NCBI RefSeq assembly: GCF_001411555.2
Contig: NC_049909.1
Coordinates: forward strand, 4,511,875-4,575,874
Source of the DNA: Juglans regia
Taxonomy: Eukaryota > Streptophyta > Magnoliopsida > Fagales > Juglandaceae
Reading direction: 5' to 3'
Length of the DNA stretch: 64,000 bases
The notes below the pieces were generated by a model. The model had not been told where the DNA came from. It searched no databases and was given only the letters and a program-made list of their open reading frames with translations. A program made the translations under genes and the position numbers. This document shows positions 23,107 to 35,656 of the stretch, piece after piece (position 1 is the stretch's first letter; every line of letters starts with the position of its first letter).

Positions 23107-24289
23107 GTCACCCTAGTCTCTTTTAACACCAGGTGGCCAACCTTGAAGGACCTCAGTTTTACTCTTTTGTTGAAATACTGCTCCATCTTCCTCTTGTAGG
23201 CAGCCACCCTTGTCTCAACTCTTCCTCTTCTTTCTTCTAGTAGGTCCAGATGCTCTTCCAGCTTCCTTCCATTTTCATTGGCATCGAAGTTAAGCTTCTT
23301 GTGGCTTGGTATCCCCAATTCTCCCGGTATCATGGCTTCAATTCCGTATCCCAGGGTGAAAGGAGTCTCTCTTGTTGACATCATGGGGCCGTTATCAACT
23401 TCAGTTCTTCAGGGGTGCATGTAGCTAGCATGGGACACACTTTTTTACTAACTCCTTTCAGTCCTACAGGGCATTAGGCCAATAGTAGCCTGCTCTCATG
23501 ACTTTCGCTGCCAATGACCTTCCTCCTGAATGATTCCCACAAAAGCCTTCATGTATCTCCCTCATCACATACTCGGCCTCCTCTTTTGATATGCATCTTA
23601 GTAATGGGCTTGAAAAACCCCATTTGTACAGTGTTCCGTCTATTAAGGTGAATTAAGCTACCCTATTTCTAACTTTCCTTGCCTCCTCTGGGGAAGCAGG
23701 TAGCTTCCCCATTCTTTAAGTACCTGATCACATTATCTGCCCATCGTCGAAAGTTTCCTTTGATCTCAAAAACTTCCTCCCCTATGGACGCCGTGTCTAC
23801 TATCCTGAGGGTTACTTCTCATGGCAGCATTTGTTCTTGCCCTGTCGATGTCGTTCTTGCTAACCAATCCGCCTTTCAATTGTCCCCTTTGGGAATTCAT
23901 TCGATCCGAAAATATTGAAATTGACAGGATTTCTCCTGAACATGACGGAGGTACCTTATTAACTTCGGTCCCTTTGCTAAATATTCTCCCGTGAGTTGGC
24001 CAACCACCACCTGGGAGTCTGCTTTACTACTACCGCCATTCCACTTCACAATTCAACTACAGCCAATCCCATGAGCACTGCCTAGTACTCCGCTTCATTA
24101 ATCGTCACCTTGAAGTCCAATCGGACAGCATGAAATGACTCTGAGTCATCGTTTGTTATCATGTGGATATCCACGCCCACTCCTGCCCGACAGGATGAGC
24201 CATCGACCTACACTAGCCACGGTTCCTTCTCGGGTGCCTTCGGCGTCTCCTCAAGGAAGTTTGAAAGTTCTATGACAAAATCAACCAGG
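23107..24289 (-). pseudogene. Tat-lineage gypsy pol: RNase H and integrase, C-terminal part
   Basis: The frame 23064-23384 encodes the integrase C-terminus typical of Tat/Ogre/Retand elements: MSTRETPFTLGYGIEAMIP, DLLEERRGRVETRVAAYKRK and FNKRVKLRSFKVGHLVLKE. The final residues run into LTR-A. Upstream on the minus strand (to 24289) come an integrase zinc region and, near 24050-24280, RNase H pieces such as GVGVDIHMITNDD and FKVTINEAEY. Many stops are present, including in the integrase core. Downstream integrase-to-LTR sequence is lost at the junction with LTR-A. Confidence 0.83.
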
Positions 24290-27200
24290 ACTTGTGTGAT
24301 GCCCCCAATCTCCGCTTGGGATGGAACGGAGACTTAGAGCGTCAGAACATGCAACACAAGGTTACATACCCCATACATGACAGTTGTTATGCAATGCATC
24401 CTAGTATGCAACTAGCAGTATGCAATAATCGCAGCATAAATAAAGGTGAAAGTATAACATATGCCAGAATAACTAAAAACATTCCAATTCATTAGTGATC
24501 ATCAAGTTCAAAGTACCAAACGTATCATAATCTTAGTCCAACTAAGGGTCAAAGTCAAATCATTCACTTCATGCGTTCTAAAGCATGAAGGACTTGGGCT
24601 ATAAACATCAAGATTAAATTCAATCTCCTCTCAGGGTTTGGCTCCTCCTCAATCAGTCGGATCCAACGCTCCATCTAGCTCATTCTCATCGAAACCTGAC
24701 ACAACTTCTACCCTTCCTAGTATAATGATAGTGGTCCCACATGGGGTGAGATTTACTGGAATATCAGTAAGTTAAACAATCAACATGCACAAAGATAAAT
24801 TAAGCATGAAAAATAATAAATATGTAATGCATGAAATGCAGAAAATGCAAAAAAATCAGTATGCATGTCTCCCATAAAGATTCCTTAACATTTTCATAGA
24901 AATGGAGGCACATGTTTCCATTCAATGAACATTTTTACTTCCATTTTTGAAAACATAACTTCATCATAAACTTTCATCATTATTAACAATCCATATAACA
25001 TCATAACGCGTGGTAACATCATAGTTCCCCATATGCACTGTGAATACCTATCGGTGACCATAGTACAAATCATGTTGAAACCACGTTGTCTATAGACTCG
25101 TTCTCAATGCATTGTTAAATATAACATAACATCATAACGTATACACACACCAGCATTAGGTGTCATAACATATTGATTTCGCTCCAACGTTCTTTGAAAA
25201 GAACCCATTCGAAGCTCGTTGACTGTTCTTTGTCAACCCAGGGGTTACCTCTCCATTTTTAAATACTCTAGAGTGGACATAGGAGTTCCACTAGGATAAT
25301 TCCTCATCCTAGCCTTTGGGGTCGTGACAAAAATTATTTCCATGCTATGCTGGAAAAATATTTTTTATGACATGTGCATATGTGGCAAGCTTTTATGTAA
25401 AAATGACATTTATAGATACAATATGCAAAAATTGTGAAAAATATCACATGTCATGTAAGTATGCACTCAATGTATCATATAACATGATATTTTATACTCA
25501 AAATGGTAATTGAAATATGATTGAAACATTTATCCATAATTCATAAATAATCTATCACGGTGTAAGTTAGAGGCCAACTTACAAACTTCCTGATTAATTT
25601 GAAAAAATGTTGTAGCTCCTGAAACCACATGTATACTAAGTTAGGATTAATACTACTATGGATGAGGTTCAGAAACAAAGGCTTCAAAAATGGGTATTTA
25701 TAAAAATACCCCTAGTCTTTCAAAAATTGCCGTTAAGGCCTTAATTTTTCACTAATTGCAAACATTAGTGAAAGATTTAAAGCATATCATGGCAAACTTT
25801 TAATCAAGAATTAAACCTTCCATAATAATTCTAAGACAATGATAAATCATATCAAATCATACTTAAGACATGCCATAGCTAAATTCCCACTTAAAATCAT
25901 TTAAACATATAAACCATCCTTTAATGACCCAGTTTTGAACTAAGCATGATAATCTTCTCAAAACTCAACCAAACCTCATACCAACACAAGCAAACAAAGC
26001 TTGACATGCAAACAAATATCAAGAGCAATAAAAATTATAAATTTCACGGCCTTCTAAGCACTCAAGACAACCTTGCTCAAAAACTCACCAAAACTCACTC
26101 GGTTTCACTCTACTGCTCTCTAAGGGGGAGAAGTGCCCTCAAGACACAAGAGGAGGCTTGGAGCTTAGGTGTGGAGGAAATGAGGAAGTGAGGGAGGTAT
26201 TATAGGCTTCAAGAGAGGAGACGTTGGCTTTGCTGCAATGTAATTGGGTGAAGTGGGCGGTGCACAAGTCTGAGATTTTTCTAGCTTGCTTCCATGGGCT
26301 TAGGTCACCTTGTGCATGGAGAGTAGTGGACTGAAACCACCATGATTTCCTCCTTACTATGGCTACAATGGTTCTGTAGAGGTTTCCAGGTCACGGGGAA
26401 TGGTTCAGATGACAATGGTTCTGTAGTGGTTTTCACTTGGCAGATTTGAGCTTCGGTTTTGGATGGTTTTGGGTGGGAAACTCTGAGTCAAATTTCTCAT
26501 GATGGTCATTGGATCTCTTAGGGATTGGGTGGTGATGGAGGTGGCATGGGGTGGTGGCTCAACCAAGGCGGATGGTTGGTTAAATGCCAACCCAACCGGT
26601 TCCCACTCAAACTAGACTAAGGTGCAATCGGTTTAGCTTCTTGGTTTGGTTTGTGGAACCAATTTTGCCCAAGGCTTATTCTGGGTTTGAAGGGGCCTCA
26701 TGAGGTGTCTAAAGACCATATTACCATTGAGGACAAGCCACAAAAATATTGGTCCTAAGAGCAAAACAATCCAATTACTCAAAGGCATACACAATAACCG
26801 ATTGATGTGGATTTGGGGTTTGATATGTCATTTCCCTTGATGACATGTGGAGAGGTTTATCTAGGGTATTAGTAAGGTCAAAGTATGATGAAATGAAATA
26901 ATAAATCAAGAAGATTTCATATTAAAAGGTTAAGAAAAGATTAAGACAAAATTAAGCTTCAAAGCATGGCTTAAAGATCACTAATCACATGTATGTTGAT
27001 TAATGGTCTTAGCCAACTTCCAAAACTTAATTTGGGCATTTAGGGTATGATACTGGCTTGAGGAAACCCATGGTATTGTGTATTATGCTTTCAACGTGAA
27101 TAGTGAAATAAACCCAAACATGGTTTTGGGCCTTGTGGGCTTAAAAGGGGCCAAGTGTGTGGGTTGATGGCTTATGGGCTTTTGGGCTTGAATGAGAGGG

Positions 27201-27617
27201 GGCCTTATTTCTAAATTTTTTAGGATTCAAAAGAGACCTCAAGATCCACTAAGATGGGCTTGAAAGGGCTTGACTTGGCCTAATTGGGCCATGGGTCAAT
27301 TCTACACCAAGTTTGGCCCAAAGGCTTTAAGCCTTCCTTATGTTTGGGCCAAAGCTAGCTACTAAGTCTTGAATTCCCTAAGGGCTTGGCTCAAGGCTTC
27401 TAAGGTTAGGCCCATGAATGTTCTAAGGTCCTAAAACCTCACTAAATTCGCTAATGGGCTTTCTTCTCTAATCTTTTGCTTAATGATACTAAGAGCCAAG
27501 GTTAAGACTAACCTCACTATTAACATTGATCTTAGTAATAACCCAAAATAAAAATCTTAAATCTAGAGCATTTAAGGGTTAATCATAATGGTTAATTAGG
27601 CGAGGTGTTACAACTTG
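24290..27617 (-). mobile_element. Solo LTR-A, minus orientation, with perfect TSD ACTTG
   Basis: The 3,318 bp LTR (24295-27612) starts TGTGATGCCCCC and ends GGTGTTACA on the plus strand, which is the reverse of LTR-A. Perfect ACTTG duplications lie at 24290-24294 and 27613-27617, so it inserted in the Tat pol. No coding region was found in it. It is an inverted mate of the LTR-A copy at 12867-23106, with divergence throughout. Stem-loop pairs here are degraded (24711-24775). Confidence 0.92.
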
Positions 27618-28568
27618 TCCCTTGTCAGTGGTTTTGGGGACATAGATGATGTCATACTGGCTCAACTCGATGGACCATTTCACCAGTCACCCCGAAGTGT
27701 CAGGCCTTTGAAACACGTTCTACAAGGGTGTGGAGGTGATGACCCTTATGGGGTGGGCATGGAAATAGAGGCATAATCTTCATGCCAACGTCACAAGTGC
27801 GAAGGCGATCAACTCTATCTTTGGGTATCTCTTCTCAGCCCCTCTTAAGGCTTTGCTAAAATAATACACCGGCCTCTGCTCCTTGCCCTCATCTCTTACT
27901 AAAGCGGCAGAAACCACATCTAGGGTGTCGGCTAGATACAGCGACAAGGGTTCTGCTTGGTTTGACTAAGCAGTGGTGGGTGGGTCAAGTATTCTTTTAG
28001 CTGCGCAAATGCTTCCTCACATCGTGCATCCAATTCTTAAGCCTTCTTCAATACTTGGAATAAGGGCATGCTTTGTTGAGGTCTGTGAAGTCTACACACA
28101 TTAGCCACTTGCCATTGGACTTCTTTACCAACATCAACGTTTGACAACCAGTTAGGGTACTAAGTTTCCCTGATAAATCCTGCCACCAATAATCGATCCA
28201 CTTCTTATGCTCTTGCCTTATACTTCTCAATGCTGAAATTCCTCTTCTTCAGCTTAATAGGCCTTGTGTCCGGGTTGACGTTCAGTCAATGCTCTATAAC
28301 GTTTTCGCTTATGCTCGGCATATCTTGATGATTCCATGCGAAAAACATCTTTGTGCTCCAAGAGGAGCTAGATTAGCCAGTTCCTTTCCTCCTTCGCCAT
28401 TGTAGTTCTGATCCTCACGTACTTATCCGATTGGGTTGGATCAAAGGGAAAGAGTTCCAATGGCTCATCGACTTCTCCTTGTTTCAGTGTTTCCTCGTCC
28501 CTTGTTTCTGCCTCTATCATAAAGACTTCAGGAGGAGGTAGCGGGAGGGTCCCATCGCCACATTCTCG
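27618..28568 (-). pseudogene. Tat-lineage gypsy protease-RT linker, RT and RNase H remnants
   Basis: Minus-strand frames: 28368-28583 gives a linker with GEVDEPLELFPFDPTQSDKY, common before RT in this lineage. The frame 28048-28230 gives RT motifs TLMLVKKSNGKWLMCVDFTD and LNKACPYSKY. Then, from about 27900 down, RNase H pieces (RPVYYF-like, RCLYFHAHP) lead to 27618. The central RT, including the YVDD box, is deleted. The remainder of RNase H and the integrase lies beyond the solo LTR-A at 23107-24289. This is a split and decayed copy. Confidence 0.83.
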
Positions 28569-29684
28569 CATGTGATGACCCAAGTTTGTCTAAACATGGC
28601 CCATAGAATTCATTATTGGTTGCCATGGCATTTTAGGAGCCTTAGTTACTTGGAAGGCCTTAGAGTCTTTGATCTAGTGATTTGAGCCCAAGAAGGGAGT
28701 GACCCTAGATTTGCTGTGTAATTTTTGGCCCTATTTACAAACCCAGGGCCATGACCCAAATCATAGTCACTAGTGCCATCTGTCATGCATGTGTGAATCT
28801 AAGGTTGATTATGGGATAAGGGGGAGAGAGAAGTGTAGGAAAGCATCAAGAAGTGGCTTGCACGCCTACCCTAGAGGAATTGCCACTTGTCAACATGCTA
28901 GAAACCTTCAAGATGAATCAAGGGACAAAAGAAACCTATGAAGACTAAGGGATTTTCGGCTAGCCCATCTTCCCACACGCCTAAACCCTTGTCTTGCCCA
29001 AAATTTGAGTTCCAAGGTAGATTTCTTGGGAAGGGAAGCCTAGGGAAAAGAAACAGAGCTTTTCTAGAAAATCTACATGGAGAACCAAAGGGGAACACAA
29101 AGGATTTCGAATTTGGTCAGTTTTTGCGAAGTGTCAAGCATGCACTAAGCTTCTAGAAGATTAGATGATGGGACTTTGTATCAAGGAAAAATATGCCCTT
29201 AGGGTTTTGGCTAACACATTCCCAAGCACCCCATTCACTTGCCACTTGTTACTTAGATTATTTTTAGACCAATGGCACATGAGAAGTCACCTAGGGAAAG
29301 AGCACCAAGAAGATAAAACATCAACTTGGGAAATGGAAGAAGGAGTGGACAGCTAGGGCAATGGCACACGCCCAATGCCACCTGTAATCCATGCCAAAGG
29401 TTACTTGTTGGGAAAAGGAAGACATATGAGATGTTTTACCAAGATACCCTTGAAGAAATATTCACTTGCTTAAGGAAAGGACAGGTATAAAGGGGAAAGA
29501 AGGGGATTTCGGCCAAGGAAGGAGAAACCTTACCCCACCCCCAAGATGCCCCTTCCCAATGCAGCCCAAGTGGGGAATTCTAAGAGTCATTCTCGACAAA
29601 AGAGAAAGGGGAAAAAGAAACCTATGCCACTTGTCTTCCATGTAAGGATTTTGGAAGCAACCAAGGACGGAAGTGAAGAGTCTA

Positions 29685-29695
29685 CTATAAAAAGG
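29685..29695 (+). promoter_or_regulatory. TATA box of LTR-B (5' LTR)
   Basis: CTATAAAAAGG is at the same relative place as the TATA box at 12284 in the other LTR-B copy. C1 inserted only about 50 bp downstream, so the promoter is now cut from its own element. Confidence 0.6.
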
Positions 29696-29745
29696 AGGGA
29701 CAAGCCTATGGTCTTTTTCCCTTGCCATTTTTCAGAATTTGCATG

Positions 29746-30580
29746 TGATATGAACCCGTGGGAATGAATTCCCTTGACCCCACAATCAATTTGAAAACTC
29801 CCCAAGAGAGCCAAAATCAAGTCAAGGATGGAGAATCTAGACCCGATGAGAACTCGTTTCAAGAACCTAGATTATATTAATATCTAGACCCGTTGAAGAA
29901 CCCGTCTCAAGAACCCAGATTACAAAGGAGGAACGCCACAAAGGTTGTGATTTACCTTTAATAAGTTCAAGAGTTCAATCAAGAACAAGAGGAGAAAACT
30001 CAACTCACAAATAAAATTCAATATTGTCTAAATCTCAAATGAGGCTACAAAGAGTTTTTAAAGCCAAACCTAATCAAAACCCTAGCCAAAATAATGCCCC
30101 TTTTACCCAAAATTACCCTTGATGAACAGTAGCAGCTACAGTACGCGCGGCTACAGTAACCCCAACAGTAAATTGATGAAACCCTAGTTCCTAAAATGTA
30201 ATTTTTCAAATAAGCCCTTGGCCAAAATACAAGGCCTTCCCAAAAACATAGTTCAAAAGAAATAAGACATGTAAGTCAAGCATCTTCAAGCCCACTTATT
30301 CTAAACTAATAAAATAAATCATTTAACCAAATTGGAAGCCTCCAATAACAATAGGCCGTATCTTTAAGTCATGTCTTCCACAGCTTGAATAAAGTGGATC
30401 AAAACTGGTTCTTCTTCTTTCAGACCCATCTTCAATGTTGGGCTCTTGCTGGCTTCATCCCAGGTGGATTGCACCAATCCTTGCATTGCTTCCTTGATCT
30501 TCTTGGCCCTTGATCTTGTAATTGGCCCATCTGGAACTTGCAAAGGATCTTTAAGAGTAGGCCCACCTTGGTTCCTATCA
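29746..30580 (-). repeat. C1 3' LTR
   Basis: Plus-strand start TGATATGAACCC, end TTCCTATCA. It contains the last 72 codons of the integrase frame. A stem GGGAAT/ATTCCC lies at 29760-29773. Confidence 0.92.
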
Positions 30581-32499
30581 TTCCCCCTCTCCTCAAAAGG
30601 ATTCGACCTCGAATCTTCACCTACATCAAAAGGAGAAAGATCAGAAACATTGAAAGTTGCAGAAACTTTATACTCACCTGGAAGATCCACTTTATATGCA
30701 TTGTCATTAATTTTCTCAAGAATTTGGAAAGGTCCATCTCCTCGAGGATGCAACTTAGTCCTTCTATGGGCTGGGAATCTTTCTTTGCGCATGTGAACCC
30801 AAACCCAATCTCCTGGTTCAAAGATGACACGCCTTCGTCCTTTATTGGCTTGGGAAGCAACCCTTTCATTCTTTTGGGCAATTTGAAGCCGTACCCTCTC
30901 ATGAAGTGACTTCACCAACTCCGCCTTCTTTTGTCCATCCAAACTACTCCTGTCATCAACAAGTAAAGGCATCAAATCCAAAGGAGTAAGTGGATTAAAT
31001 CCATAAACAATTTCAAAAGGAGAGTATGAAGTAGTAGTATGCATCGTCCTATTATATGCAAATTCTATAAATGGCAAACAATCCTCCCAAGTTTTTAAAT
31101 TCTTATGAACAACAGTGCGTAAAAGCTGAGTTAAAGTCCTATTAACTACTTCAGTCTGACCATCAGTCTGTGGATGACAAGTAGTGGAAAATAAGAGCTT
31201 AGTACCCAATTTCCCCCACAACACCTTCCAAAAGTAGCTAAGGAATTTAACATCCCTATCAGAAACAATACTCCTAGGTACACCATGGAGTCGCACTATC
31301 TCCCTGAAAAACAAGTCAGCTATATTTGTTGCATCATCTGTTTTATGGCATGGAATGAAATGTGCCATCTTACTGAATCTATCCACAACAACAAAAATAG
31401 AATCTCTACCCCTTTTGGTCCTAGGCAGCCCCAAAACAAAGTCCATAGATATGTCTACCCATGGCTCACTAGGAACGGGTAAGGGTGTATACAACCCATG
31501 TGGCAAAACCTTAGATTTGGCCTTTCTACATGTAATGCACCTTCCACAAATACGGTTAACATCTCTCTTCATCTTAGGCCAAAAGAAATGTTCATGCAAA
31601 ATGTCTAAAGTTTTCTTGACACCAAAGTGTCCCATTAATCCCCCACCATGTGCCTCACGCACCAATAACTCACGCATAGAACAATTTGGCAGACAAAGTT
31701 TGCTTTCTTTAAACAAATAACCATCATGCTTGTAAAACTTACCAAATGCCGCCTTATCACATGCCACATACACATTTGAAAAATCAGCATCATCGGCATA
31801 CATGTCTTTCACGTATTCAAACCCAAGCATTTTGGCACTCATAGAAGTAAGAAGTACATACCTCCGGGATAGAGCATCAGCAACAATGTTCTCCTTACCT
31901 TGCTTGTAACGGATGACATAGGGAAAGGTCTCAATGTATTCCATCCATCTAGCATGCCTTTTATTCAACTTACCTTGACCCTTGAGATGCTTCAATGATT
32001 CATGATCGGTGTGGATCACAAATTCCCTTGGCCATAGGTAGTGCTGCCAAGTCTCTAATGCACGAACAAGAGCATAAAGCTCTTTGTCATATGTAGGTTA
32101 CTTCAAGGATGCCCCACTTAACTTTTCACTAAAGAAGGCTATGGGCCGCCTATCCTGCATCAAAACGGCTCCAATCCCTATTCCTGAGGCATCACATTCA
32201 ATCTCAAAAGCTTTGTTAAAATCAGGTAATGCTAACACAGGTGCAGAGCACAACCTTTCTTTAATAGTGGCAAAAGCATTCTCTTGATTAGCGCCCCAAT
32301 GAAACCCAACATTCTTTTTAATTACTTCAGAGAGTGGTGCAGCAATGGTGCTAAAGTCTTTAACAAAACGCCGATAAAAGCTAGCTAACCCATGAAAGCT
32401 TCTTACCTCAGTGATGCTTTTTGGCATTGGCCACTCCTTGATGGCCTTGATGGCGTTGGCCCTCCTTTTCAAAGCTGTACATGTTCTTGAACCCATCAT
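30364..32499 (-). pseudogene. C1 pol: RT end, RNase H, complete integrase; one in-frame stop
   Basis: The frame opens with the RT connection/RNase H region ([52 protein letters not shown], 32098-32499). A TAA at 32096-32098 interrupts it. It then continues in the same frame as a 551-residue open frame (30364-32019 from its first ATG). That includes [17 protein letters not shown]; a zinc-binding region with H124, H131, C161 and C164; and an integrase core with D193, D254 and E290 (35 residues between D254 and E290). A C-terminal [17 protein letters not shown] and [13 protein letters not shown] follow, then a tail running into the LTR. The integrase is intact; most of RT is missing, so the element cannot replicate alone. 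Confidence 0.92.
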
Positions 32500-33523
32500 G
32501 TGTCACTCTCCTATCATACTGCCACGGCCTCCCCAACAAAATATGGCCCGCATGCATAGGTACAACATCACAAAGCACCTCATCTTGATACTTCCCAATA
32601 GAAAAAGTAACTAACACTTGTTTATCCACCCTAACCTCTCCACAATCATTCAACCACTGCAATTTGTATGGTCTAGAGTGTTTTAAGGTTGGTAAATTCA
32701 ATTTCTCAACCAAAGTAGTGCTAGCCACATTAGTACAACTCCCTCCATCAATGATCATACTACATACCTTATTGTTGACATGGCATCTAGTATGGAAAAT
32801 GTTCTCTCTCTGTTGCTCTGCATCATCCACCTTAATGTGTGCATTAAGAGCACGCCTGGCAACAAGAGACTCACCTGTCACAGGGTATACCACTCCATCA
32901 TCATCACTAGCATCATCCAACTCGGGCACCTCATCACTATCATCCTCACTCTCAGTCATCACCTCCCCATTGTCACGCATAATCATCACCCTCCTATTTG
33001 GACATTGAGAAGCAATGTGCCCTGAACCCAAACACTTAAAACATTTGATATCTCTATTCCGTGAAGGTTGGGATTCTACCTTGGGTTTGTTGCTAGTTCC
33101 CTCATCTTTTCCCTTAGGTGGTTCGGTCTTTCTCTTTGCTTCAGCTGGATCATTCCTATCCCATTTTGATTTCCAAGTAGTGCTAGAAACCGTAGTGTAC
33201 CTTGCTGTCCCTTTTCTCTTTAATTGCCTCTCCACCTTCATAGCCATGTGCACCATGTCCTCTATCTCCACATAATGCTGCAATTCAATTACATTGGCTA
33301 TGTCCCTATTCAACCCACTCAAAAATCTAGCCATGGTGGCCTCTCGGTCCTCCTCTACATTAGCCCGAATCATCGCCACCTCCATCTCCTTATGGTAATC
33401 CTCCACACTCCTAGACCCCTGTGTAAGATTTTGTAATTTCTGGAAAAGGTCTCTATAGTAATGGCTAGGAACAAATCTCCGCCTCATGAGAGCTTCAACT
33501 CTCCCCATGTCTCTATAGGCCAC
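32408..33523 (-). pseudogene. C1 gag C-terminus, zinc knuckle and protease
   Basis: The open frame starts within capsid sequence ([40 protein letters not shown]). It has a CCHC knuckle, [14 protein letters not shown], at about residues 161-174, an acidic linker, and a retropepsin with a DGGS active-site motif at about 259-262 ([11 protein letters not shown]) and [14 protein letters not shown]. The final 20 residues ([18 protein letters not shown]) are out of frame: the protein jumps from the end of protease (MYSFE) to the end of RT, which lies in another frame. So a deletion removed the RT catalytic region. The N-terminal gag is in a different frame at 33526-34062. Confidence 0.88.
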
Positions 33524-33525
33524 TC

Positions 33526-34062
33526 TTAATTCCTTCTCCTATTGGTCACTAATTTATCCCACCAAATAATAGCATAATCAGTGAACTCAATTACCGCCAA
33601 CTTCACTTTCTTCTCCTCAGAGTAATTATGGCAATCAAACACCAACTCTATTTTTTTCTCCCACTCTAGATAAACCTCAGGGTCAGTTCTACCTTGGAAA
33701 GATGGTATTTTCATTTTGATGCTACCAAGGTCTCTATCTACACCATCCCGACCCCTTAGATTCCCCTCAAGTCCTCTTTCATGCCTAACTCCTCTATTTC
33801 TACCCGACCCAACGTCAGATGCTATATCTTCCTCTTCCTCACCATCTCCTTCATTCTCATACTGATTTTCAACTCTATGCTCACGTCGCCTCCTATCCCT
33901 CCTATCTTGTAGATTTCTAATCGCTGCTTCTTGATGATCCATCCTATCCCTCACTTCACCCAACACCATGTTCAACCGCTCAAACTGTTGTTGCATGGCT
34001 TGCAACACAAAAGATGAGTTATCTGCTCTCCCCCTTGGTGATGCGCTACTCCGATGAGACAT
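33526..34062 (-). pseudogene. C1 gag, N-terminal part
   Basis: The frame starts with MSHRSSASPRGRADNSSF at 34062 and holds a coiled, charged N-terminus (ERLNMVLGEVRDRMDHQEAA), an acidic linker, and the gag core (KMKIPSFQGRTDPEVYLEWE, KLAVIEFTDYAIIWWDKL). It ends at a TAA after VTNRRRN, where the C2 sister has CTTGAG. One base is also missing about 35 nt later, so the capsid continues in the frame at 32408-33523. The start is supported by the same ATG in C2 (37618) and C3 (61270). Confidence 0.88.
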
Positions 34063-34465
34063 TATCAGGCGCTACACAAGAGAAAGTTAGTGGCAAAAAA
34101 AAAAAAGTAAACCTCACACACTCCCTCACGTGTTTACACTCGAATAATGACACTCCACTCGTGTTTCACTCTTAATTGGCTTTTTTCGATAATAGTCTCA
34201 CACTCTCTTTGCCTTTTACCTCAAGAGTTTTCCCACTCAAGTTCTTTAAGAACTAATTGACTCAATCAAGACAAAGCAACCTTGTTTTATCCCAACTAGT
34301 AATTAAGTCCAAGAAACAAGAACAAGAGAAACACGGAAGGAATGAAAAAAAAAATGGCACGTGAATCAAGGAAATTATACGAATGAAACAGTAGCAATAA
34401 GACAAGATATCAACTAGAATCACCCCCTTTGATGATAAGGATCAAGAAAAAAAAAATCTCGAATT

Positions 34466-34545
34466 TTTTTTTTTTTTTTTCACGATTTTTTTTTTCTTTT
34501 CTTTTCTTTCTTTTCTTTTCTTTTCTTTTCTTTTCTTTTCCTTTC
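34466..34545 (-). repeat. Homopyrimidine/homopurine tract in C1 leader
   Basis: A run of T and TTTTC units on the plus strand, so purines on the element's sense strand, lies between the gag start and the primer site. Similar tracts are in C2 (37045-37190) and C3 (61670-61700). Confidence 0.8.
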
Positions 34546-34798
34546 ACCAACTGATTTGATCACAATCAAGAATAAGCAGTTGAGAAAAACCCTAACAATA
34601 ACTCAAAAACCCTTGGGCAAGTGATATACGGCAGCCCCTAGAATAAGAGATTTCAGCCAACACAAACCCTAGAACAATGAATTTCAGCAACCCTACTAAC
34701 CACCACTATTTTTTGTTTTTTTTTGTAATCAATCCTAGAACAATGACGCCCTAGAATTAAATATGCAAGAAATAAAAGATAGAATAAGATCTGATTGG

Positions 34799-34818
34799 AA
34801 ACCTTGCTCTGAATACCA
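34799..34818 (-). promoter_or_regulatory. C1 primer binding site
   Basis: On the minus strand it reads TGGTATTCAGAGCAAGG(TTT). It resembles the tRNA-Met complement TGGTATCAGAGC with one extra T. C2 has the same site at 36721. Confidence 0.7.
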
Positions 34819-34820
34819 AA

Positions 34821-35656
34821 TGATATGAACCCGTGGGAATGAATTCCCTTGACCCCACAATCAATTTGAAAACTTCCCAAGAAAGCCAAAATCAAGTCTA
34901 TGGATGGAGAATCTAGACCCGATGAGAACTCGTTTCAAGAACCTAGATTATATTAAAATCTAGACCCGTTGAAGAACCCGTCTCAAGAACCCAGATTACA
35001 AAGGAGGAACGCCACAAAGGTTGTGATTTACCTTTGATAAGTTCAAGAGTTCAATCAAGAACAAGAGGAGAAAACTCAACTCACAAATAAAATTCAATAT
35101 TGTCTAAATCTCAAATGAGGCTACAAAGAGTTTTTAAAGCCAAACCTAATCAAAACCCTAGCCAAAATAATGCCCCTTTTACCCAAAATTACCCTTGATG
35201 AACAGTAGCAGCTACAGTACGCGCGGCTACAGTAACCCCAACAGTAAATTGATGAAACCCTAGTTCCTAAAATGTAATTTTCCAAATAAGCCCTTGGCCA
35301 AAATACAAGGCCTTCCCAAAAACATAGTTCAAAAGAAATAAGACATGTGAGTCAAGCATCTTCAAGCCCACTTATTCTAAACTAATAAAATAAATCATTT
35401 AACCAAATTGGAAGCCTCCAATAACAATAGGCCGTATCTTTAAGTCATGTCTTCCACAGCTTGAATAAAGTGGATCAAAACTGGTTCTTCTTCTTTCAGA
35501 CCCATCTTCAATGTTGGGCTCTTGCTGGCTTCATCCCAGGTGGATTGCACCAATCCTTGCATTGCTTCCTTGATCTTCTTGGCCCTTGATCTTGTAATTG
35601 GCCCATCTGGAACTTGCAAAGGATCTTTAAGAGTAGGCCCACCTTGGTTCCTATCA
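34821..35656 (-). repeat. C1 5' LTR
   Basis: Starts TGATATGAACCC and ends TTCCTATCA on the plus strand. It is nearly identical to 29746-30580. It carries a copy of the integrase tail coding sequence (35440-35656) that is not connected to pol. Confidence 0.92.
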
